Shown: one piece after another, positions 6,202-6,397 of the stretch
Layout: every line of letters starts with the position of its first letter
Position numbering within the stretch: the stretch's first letter is position 1
Assembly (NCBI GenBank): GCA_031276985.1
Contig: JAISMA010000242.1
Span: 1 to 6,397 of the forward strand
Length of the DNA: 6,397 nucleotides
DNA from: Helicobacteraceae bacterium
GTDB lineage: Bacteria > Campylobacterota > Campylobacteria > Campylobacterales > SZUA-545
Direction: 5' to 3'
Position numbers and translations under genes: made by a program
Notes under the pieces: generated by a model
What the model saw: only the letters and a program-made list of their open reading frames with translations
Told to the model about the DNA's origin: nothing
The model's database searches: none

Positions 6202-6397
6202 TTAAACGGGAGCCTTATTGGCTCGTTTTAGCGCCTCAAAATATAGCGCCTCGTAAGTTTTAGCCGATTTTTCCCAGCCGTAATCTAATTTCATCGCTCG
6301 CTTCCGCATAGCCGCGAAGCGATCTTTTTGGTTATACCACGTGTAAACCGCCCAGCCTACTGCGTTGATCAAATTTTTGGCGCTCAGTCCGTAGAAC
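6202..6397 (-). CDS. glgA: Glycogen synthase, C-terminal fragment (partial)
   Basis: This is the 3' end of a gene whose 5' part lies beyond the right edge; 64 codons and a TAA stop are visible, the first complete codon starting at 6396. The peptide reads FYGLSAKNLINAVGWAVYTW, then YNQKDRFAAMRKRAMKLDYG, then WEKSAKTYEALYFEALKRAN. The pattern of a residue run ending in A-x-GW, then TWY, AMRKRAM, and a final D-[YF]-x-WEKSAK-x-Y matches the C-terminal helices of GT5 bacterial glycogen/starch synthases, which transfer glucose from ADP-glucose to a growing alpha-1,4-glucan in the cytoplasm. The catalytic regions are not in view, so another GT5 or GT4 enzyme cannot be excluded. It is separated from the next gene by 75 nt, and its metabolic role is unrelated to the pseudaminic acid genes, so it probably belongs to an earlier transcription unit or is only loosely linked. 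Confidence 0.72.
   Translation of the reverse strand, partial: FYGLSAKNLINAVGWAVYTWYNQKDRFAAMRKRAMKLDYGWEKSAKTYEALYFEALKRANKAPV

Noticed and set aside
6185..6220. Possible hairpin terminator after glgA
   Set aside because: AATAA and TTATT flank the stop region, but the inner bases do not pair and no T-run follows directly, so no intrinsic terminator is supported.

Overview
The window reads as part of a surface-glycan locus of a Gram-negative bacterium. All eight genes I can support lie on the minus strand, so transcription runs from position 6397 towards 1. Heptosyltransferase II (WaaF) implies a lipopolysaccharide or lipooligosaccharide with a heptose core. The pseudaminic acid proteins and the DksA-type regulator resemble those of Campylobacterota (Helicobacter/Campylobacter-like). 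That lineage is an inference from remembered family signatures, not from a search. Base composition is moderate and uneven.

Layout in transcription order. (1) 6397-6202: C-terminus of a GT5 glycogen synthase, cut by the window edge. (2) 6201-6127: 75-nt gap with a possible promoter and a good ribosome binding site. (3) 6126-5722: DksA/TraR-family RNA polymerase-binding regulator. (4) 5703-5029: pseF, CMP-pseudaminic acid synthetase. (5) 5038-3971: pseG, UDP-sugar hydrolase, with a probable TTG start. (6) 3947-2865: pseI, pseudaminic acid synthase, with a small tandem repeat at its 3' end. (7) 2868-1858: waaF, starting at a TTG inside the pseI stop. (8) 1877-864: GT4 glycosyltransferase. (9) 848-1: CE4-type polysaccharide deacetylase, running off the left edge. 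From dksA onward every junction is an overlap or a gap of at most 23 nt, so a single operon is likely.

How the genes fit together. PseG, PseI and PseF are the last three steps that make CMP-pseudaminic acid from UDP-2,4-diacetamido-2,4,6-trideoxy-L-altrose. PseB, PseC and PseH, which make that substrate, are not in the window. WaaF adds a heptose to the lipid A-core, the GT4 enzyme probably adds another sugar, and the deacetylase could remove an acetyl group from an amino sugar. The company suggests that pseudaminic acid, usually known from flagellin in this group, may go to the lipopolysaccharide here, but no pseudaminyltransferase is visible.

I see no wholly new system. The points most worth a second look are a strong excess of the palindrome CGATCG across the window, non-ATG starts on three successive genes or near-successive genes (pseF GTG, pseG TTG, waaF TTG), the repeat-built tail of PseI, the coupling of dksA to sugar genes, and a fall in GC content from the pse genes to the lipopolysaccharide genes. 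I saw no tRNA, rRNA, CRISPR array, insertion sequence or clear terminator.
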